Origin: Anaerolineales bacterium
GTDB lineage: Bacteria; Chloroflexota; Anaerolineae; Anaerolineales; UBA6663
Direction: 5' to 3'
Length of the DNA: 9,935 bases
NCBI GenBank assembly: GCA_017999235.1
Contig: JAGOBN010000087.1
Coordinates: forward strand, 1-9,935
Part shown: positions 7,130 through 9,935 of the stretch, piece by piece
Position numbering within the stretch: the stretch's first letter is position 1
How the letters are laid out: each line of letters begins with the position of its first letter
Made by a program: the position numbers and the translations under genes
Notes under the pieces: generated by a model
What the model was told of the DNA's origin: nothing
The model's database searches: none
Seen by the model: the letters and a program-made list of their open reading frames with translations, nothing else

Positions 7130-8419
7130 ATGAAGATCATCAAGCCCGGCATCACCAAACAAGATCCGCAATCCTTAGTCGCGCAAGCCAAGGTCCGCCA
7201 GGTGGTGGATGGGCTCATCGAGGAAGTGCGCCAGGGCGGCGACGCCGCGGTGCGCGCCATCTCCGAGCGCCTGGACAAATGGTCCCCGCCCAGCTTCCGC
7301 CTGTCCCTGGCCGAGATCGAGGCCATCATGGCGACGGTGCCGGCCCAAACCATCGCCGACATCAAGTTCGCGCAGGCCCAGATCCGCTGCTTCGCCGAGG
7401 CGCAGCGCGCGGCCCTGCAGGACGTGGAAGTGGAGACCATCCCCGGCGTGACCCTGGGCCACAAGAACATCCCCGTCAACAGCTGCGGCTGCTACGTCCC
7501 CGGCGGCCGCTACCCGATGGTGGCCTCCGCGCACATGAGCATCCTGACCGCCAAGGTGGCGGGCGTGAAGCGCGTCATCGCCTGCACGCCGCCGCTGGCC
7601 GGCAAGACGCCGGCCGCCACCATCACGGCCATGCACCTGGCCGGCGCGGATGAGATCTATCTGCTGGGCGGCGTCCAGGCCGTGGCCGCCATGGCGCTCG
7701 GCACCGAGACCATCGGCGCGGTGGATATGCTGGTGGGGCCGGGCAACGCCTACGTGGCCGAGGCCAAGCGCGCGCTGTTCGGGACGGTGGGCATTGACCT
7801 GCTGGCCGGTCCGACCGAAGTGCTGGTGATCGCGGATGAGACCGCCGACGCCGAGATGGTGGCCACCGACCTGCTGGGCCAGGCCGAGCACGGGCCGACC
7901 TCGCCGGCCGTCCTGATCACCACCAGCGAGAAGCTGGCCAACGAAACCCTGGTCGAGATCGACCGCCAGCTCCAGACCCTGGCCACCGCCGACATCGCCA
8001 GCGTGTCCTGGCGCGATTACGGGCGCATCCTGCTGGTGGACAGCCTGGAGGAGGCCGTGCTGGAGGGCGATAACGTCGCCTCCGAGCATGTGGAGATCCT
8101 GACCGCCGACCCGAACTACTTCCTGGAGCGCATGACCAACTACGGCGCGCTCTTCCTCGGCAAGGAGACCAACGTCGCTTACGGCGACAAGGTCATCGGC
8201 ACCAACCACACCCTGCCCACCAACCGGGCGGCGCGCTATACCGGCGGCTTGTGGGTGGGCAAGTTCCTGAAGACCGTCACCTATCAGCGCGTGACGCCCG
8301 CGGCCAGCGTGGTCATCGGCGAGTACTGCTCACGCCTGTGCGCCATCGAGTACTTCTGGGCGCACAAGGCCCAGGCGGACCTGCGCTTGGCGCGCTACGG
8401 CGACGCGCAGCCGGCCTAA
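7130..8419 (+). CDS. Histidinol dehydrogenase-like zinc/NAD alcohol dehydrogenase, probably catabolic
   Basis: A complete 429-residue HisD-family protein, close to E. coli HisD in length. All key residues known from HisD are present, offset by about 7-8: Gln251 and His254 (DLLGQAEHG), Glu319 and His320 (ASEHVEIL), Asp353 ([10 protein letters not shown]), His360 and His412 (FWAHKAQ). The zinc site, catalytic pair and NAD-binding [12 protein letters not shown] (203-214) are therefore intact. The family oxidises a primary alcohol through an aldehyde to a carboxylate in two NAD-dependent steps. Other regions differ from biosynthetic His[14 protein letters not shown] (117-129) followed by [18 protein letters not shown] (252-264) and [18 protein letters not shown] (369-386). 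As I recall, these resemble HisD relatives such as the sulfopropanediol dehydrogenase HpsN. No other histidine-biosynthesis gene is nearby and the context is catabolic. The gene starts at ATG 7130 with AGGAG 6 bases before it. The true substrate is unknown. Confidence 0.92.
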   Translation: MKIIKPGITKQDPQSLVAQAKVRQVVDGLIEEVRQGGDAAVRAISERLDKWSPPSFRLSLAEIEAIMATVPAQTIADIKFAQAQIRCFAEAQRAALQDVEVETIPGVTLGHKNIPVNSCGCYVPGGRYPMVASAHMSILTAKVAGVKRVIACTPPLAGKTPAATITAMHLAGADEIYLLGGVQAVAAMALGTETIGAVDMLVGPGNAYVAEAKRALFGTVGIDLLAGPTEVLVIADETADAEMVATDLLGQAEHGPTSPAVLITTSEKLANETLVEIDRQLQTLATADIASVSWRDYGRILLVDSLEEAVLEGDNVASEHVEILTADPNYFLERMTNYGALFLGKETNVAYGDKVIGTNHTLPTNRAARYTGGLWVGKFLKTVTYQRVTPAASVVIGEYCSRLCAIEYFWAHKAQADLRLARYGDAQPA

Positions 8420-8440
8420 CCCGTTCGTTCAACCCGTTTC

Positions 8441-8476
8441 AGGCGCGGAGCACCGGCTCCGCGCCTCGCATTTTAT
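8441..8476 (+). terminator. Intrinsic terminator-like hairpin after the HisD-like gene
   Basis: AGGCGCGGAGC (8441-8451) and GCTCCGCGCCT (8456-8466) form a perfect 11-bp stem with the 4-base loop ACCG. CGCATTTTAT follows, with TTTT at 8471-8474. It lies 21 bases after the HisD-like stop and 22 bases before the next start. The T run is short and offset by four bases, so termination may be incomplete and could tune SDR expression. Confidence 0.7.
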
Positions 8477-8498
8477 CCAGCCAGAGGGAGAATTCTTC

Positions 8499-9251
8499 AT
8501 GGGCCTCACGTATTCACTCGCCGAGCAAGTCGTCATCGTCACGGGGGGCGGCGGCGGCATCGGGTCCGTCATCGCGCGCCGGTTCGCGGACGCCGACGCC
8601 CGCGTCGTCATCACCGATATCAACGAAGCCCGCGCCCAGGAAGTGGCCGCCAGCCTGCCCGGCACGGGGCATCTGGGGGTGGCCGTCGCGGTGGACAACA
8701 GCGCGGCGTTGAAAGGCCTGGCCGAGCAGCTGGCCGAGCGCTATGGCCGGCTGGATGTGCTGGTGAACTGCGCCGGCATCACGCGCCCGGTGGCGCATGA
8801 TGACCTGGACGGCCTGGACGACGAGCTGATCGACGCGATCTTCCGCGTCAACTGGCGCGGCTCGTTCGCGTGCGTGCGCGCGTTCCGGCACCTGCTGGCG
8901 GCGAAAGGCCAGGGCCTGATCGTCAACATTTCGTCCATCGCCGGGACCACCGGGGTGGGCAGCAACGTGGCCTATTGCGCGTCCAAAGCCGCCGTCAACG
9001 CCATGACGCTCTCCCTGGCGCGCGCGCTGGCGCCGGCCATCCGGGTGGTCTCCGTGGCGCCCGGTTGGGTGGAAGGCGAGTACGCCAAGCGCATGGACCC
9101 GGCCATCCTGGAAGCCCAGCGCCAGAAGACCCCGCTGGCGCGGCTGGCCCAGTCCGAGGACGTGGCCGAGGCCGTGCTGACGGTGGCCACCACCCTGCGG
9201 TTTTCCACCGGCTGTATCATCCCCGTGGACGGCGGCCGGCCGTTGAACTAA
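8499..9251 (+). CDS. Short-chain dehydrogenase/reductase (classical SDR)
   Basis: A complete 250-residue classical SDR, standard in length. Seen: the cofactor motif TGGGGGIG (15-22), Asp40 at the end of strand 2 (VVITDIN), which favours NAD(H) over NADP(H), NCAG (90-93), Asn118, catalytic Ser146 (NISSIAG), Tyr159 and Lys163 (YCASK), and PGWVEGEY (188-195) in the substrate-binding region. STGCIIPVDGG (236-246) is the usual C-terminal segment. It probably oxidises a secondary alcohol or reduces the matching ketone, in the cytoplasm. The start is set by AGAGGGAG (8483-8490), 8 bases before the ATG. It lies downstream of a terminator-like hairpin, so it is either a read-through member of the cluster or has its own promoter, though none is obvious in the short gap. 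The substrate is unknown; pairing with the HisD-like enzyme suggests a shared alcohol-oxidation route. Confidence 0.93.
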   Translation: MGLTYSLAEQVVIVTGGGGGIGSVIARRFADADARVVITDINEARAQEVAASLPGTGHLGVAVAVDNSAALKGLAEQLAERYGRLDVLVNCAGITRPVAHDDLDGLDDELIDAIFRVNWRGSFACVRAFRHLLAAKGQGLIVNISSIAGTTGVGSNVAYCASKAAVNAMTLSLARALAPAIRVVSVAPGWVEGEYAKRMDPAILEAQRQKTPLARLAQSEDVAEAVLTVATTLRFSTGCIIPVDGGRPLN

Positions 9252-9279
9252 AGCTCCCCTGGCCGGCTGCCGGCGCGGC

Positions 9280-9935
9280 TCACGTCATTTGCCGCGCCTG
9301 CAGCCGGGCATAGGCCCCGCCGCGCGCCAGCAGCTCCGCGTGGGAGCCGAGCTCGACCAGCCGGCCGGCCTCCAGCACCGCGATGCGGTTGGCGCCCCGG
9401 ATGGTCGAGAGCCGGTGCGCCACCACGAAGGTCGTCCGGCCCCGCATCAGTCTTTCCAACGCCGCCTGCACCAGCGCCTCGGATTCAGCATCGAGCGCGG
9501 AAGTGGCCTCGTCCAGAATCAGCAGCCGGGGATTGCGGATCAGCGCGCGGGCAATGGCCAAGCGTTGTTTTTGCCCCCCGGAGAGCTTGGCGCCGCGCTC
9601 CCCGATCCGGGTCTCCAGCCCCTCTGGCAGCTGTTCCACAAACTCCAGCGCATGGGCCTCGCGCAGCGCCGCGGTCACGGTCCCCGGCTGGACCGACCGC
9701 AGCCCATACGTCACGTTATCAAACACCGTCCCTTCAAACAGGATCGAGTCTTGCGGCACCACGGACAGGAACCGGCGGTAGGTCCGCAGGTCTAGCGTCT
9801 CCTGGTCCTGTCCGTCCAGCAGCAGCCGGCCGGCGGTGGGGCGCACAAAGCCGATCACCAAATTCAGATCGTCGATTTGCCGGCCCCGCTGGGGCCGACC
9901 AGAGCCAGCGTCTCCCCCGGCGCCACGTCCAGCGA
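9280..9935 (-). CDS. ABC exporter ATP-binding domain (C-terminal part; frameshifted, and cut by the window edge)
   Basis: Read on the minus strand, this is the nucleotide-binding domain of an MsbA/LmrA-type ABC exporter, in which the membrane domain is usually fused at the N terminus (here beyond the right edge). Seen in order: Walker A GPSGAGKST (9896 down to 9870), Q-loop VVPQDSILFEGT, signature LSGGQKQR, Walker B LLILDEATSALD, H-loop VVAHRLSTI and the C-terminal tail ending in TGA at 9282-9280. Walker A is not in the same frame as the rest: its frame meets TGA at 9866-9864, while LNLVIGFVRPTAG and everything downstream lies one base over. The open frame carrying the downstream motifs has a TTG at 9861-9859, but a protein starting there would lack Walker A and could not bind ATP normally. 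The gene is either a pseudogene or carries a sequencing or assembly error. It converges on the SDR gene with 28 bases between the stops and is probably unrelated to the metabolic cluster. Its exported substrate cannot be inferred. Confidence 0.85.
   Translation of the reverse strand, partial: AGRGAGGDAGSGRPQRGRQIDDLNLVIGFVRPTAGRLLLDGQDQETLDLRTYRRFLSVVPQDSILFEGTVFDNVTYGLRSVQPGTVTAALREAHALEFVEQLPEGLETRIGERGAKLSGGQKQRLAIARALIRNPRLLILDEATSALDAESEALVQAALERLMRGRTTFVVAHRLSTIRGANRIAVLEAGRLVELGSHAELLARGGAYARLQARQMT
9864..9870 (-). other. Apparent one-base deletion (frameshift) in the ABC ATPase gene
   Basis: The coding strand reads ACG ATC TGA ATT after the Walker A Lys-Ser. Restoring one base (ATC CTG AAT TTG) gives the expected GKSTILNLVIGF, typical of exporter ATPases. 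The base at 9867 must serve both as the last base of the Ile codon and the first of the Leu codon, so one C appears to be missing. No slippery sequence for programmed frameshifting is seen here. Confidence 0.75.

Noticed and set aside
7130..8419. Calling this gene hisD of histidine biosynthesis.
   Set aside because: No his genes are adjacent, and several loops differ from biosynthetic HisD although the catalytic residues match. The symbol would imply a role the context does not support.
7130..9251. A complete dihydroxypropanesulfonate degradation locus (HpsN plus SDR).
   Set aside because: No sulfonate transporter, sulfolactate dehydrogenase or sulfolyase gene is in the window, so only similarity of one enzyme to the HpsN branch can be suggested.
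9262..9274. Small GC hairpin (GCCGG / CCGGC, loop CTG) between the convergent SDR and ABC genes as a bidirectional terminator.
   Set aside because: The stem is only 5 bp with no T or A run, and GCCGGC is common in this DNA.
1..9935. Very frequent GCCGGC/GGCCGG hexamers as a dispersed repeat family.
   Set aside because: They fall mostly in coding sequence and are explained by favoured Ala (GCC) and Gly (GGC) codons. No spacing or longer shared unit is seen.
1..9935. CRISPR arrays, tRNA or rRNA genes, insertion sequences, attachment sites.
   Set aside because: No direct-repeat array, cloverleaf-like sequence, transposase motif or terminal inverted repeats were found. Apart from the short intergenic gaps, the window is filled by the listed genes.

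Overview
This window is about 9.9 kb of very GC-rich, tightly packed bacterial DNA. It holds eight plus-strand metabolic genes, the first cut by the left edge. A convergent ABC-transporter fragment enters from the right edge. Nothing in the sequence fixes the taxon: there is no rRNA, tRNA or ribosomal protein. GC-rich codon use, recognisable Shine-Dalgarno sequences and this mix of oxidoreductases would fit a Chloroflexota (Anaerolineae or Caldilineae type) or a high-GC proteobacterium. This is a weak inference.

Layout. Positions 1-4379 carry a beta-hydroxyacid dehydrogenase-like protein (5' partial), an aldo/keto reductase, a two-domain SnoaL/NTF2-fold protein and an FGGY-family kinase of glycerol-kinase type. 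Positions 4372-7051 carry a GlpA-type FAD dehydrogenase with a C-terminal BFD [2Fe-2S] domain and a second FAD/pyridine-nucleotide oxidoreductase. Intergenic gaps in this part are 5-24 bases, and the kinase and dehydrogenase genes overlap by 8 bases, so 1-7051 looks like one operon whose promoter lies upstream. A 78-base gap with palindromes leads to a histidinol-dehydrogenase-like gene (7130-8419). A strong terminator-like hairpin (8441-8476) then separates it from an SDR dehydrogenase (8499-9251). The minus-strand ABC exporter ATPase domain (9280-9935) carries an apparent one-base frameshift just after Walker A.

How the genes may work together. Kinase, FAD/2Fe-2S dehydrogenase and FAD oxidoreductase form a phosphorylate-then-oxidise module like glycerol to glycerol-3-phosphate to dihydroxyacetone phosphate. 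The kinase, however, has Gly where glycerol kinases have the substrate-binding Arg (NQGET instead of NQRET), so the substrate may be another polyol. The HisD-like enzyme keeps all zinc and catalytic residues but has no histidine-biosynthesis neighbours. Parts of its sequence resemble, as I recall them, catabolic HisD relatives such as sulfopropanediol dehydrogenase HpsN. With the beta-hydroxyacid dehydrogenase-like protein, aldo/keto reductase and SDR, the region reads as a catabolic island for a polyol, sugar-acid or related C3-C5 compound. The substrate cannot be named from this sequence; no transporter for uptake, regulator or lyase is visible in the window.
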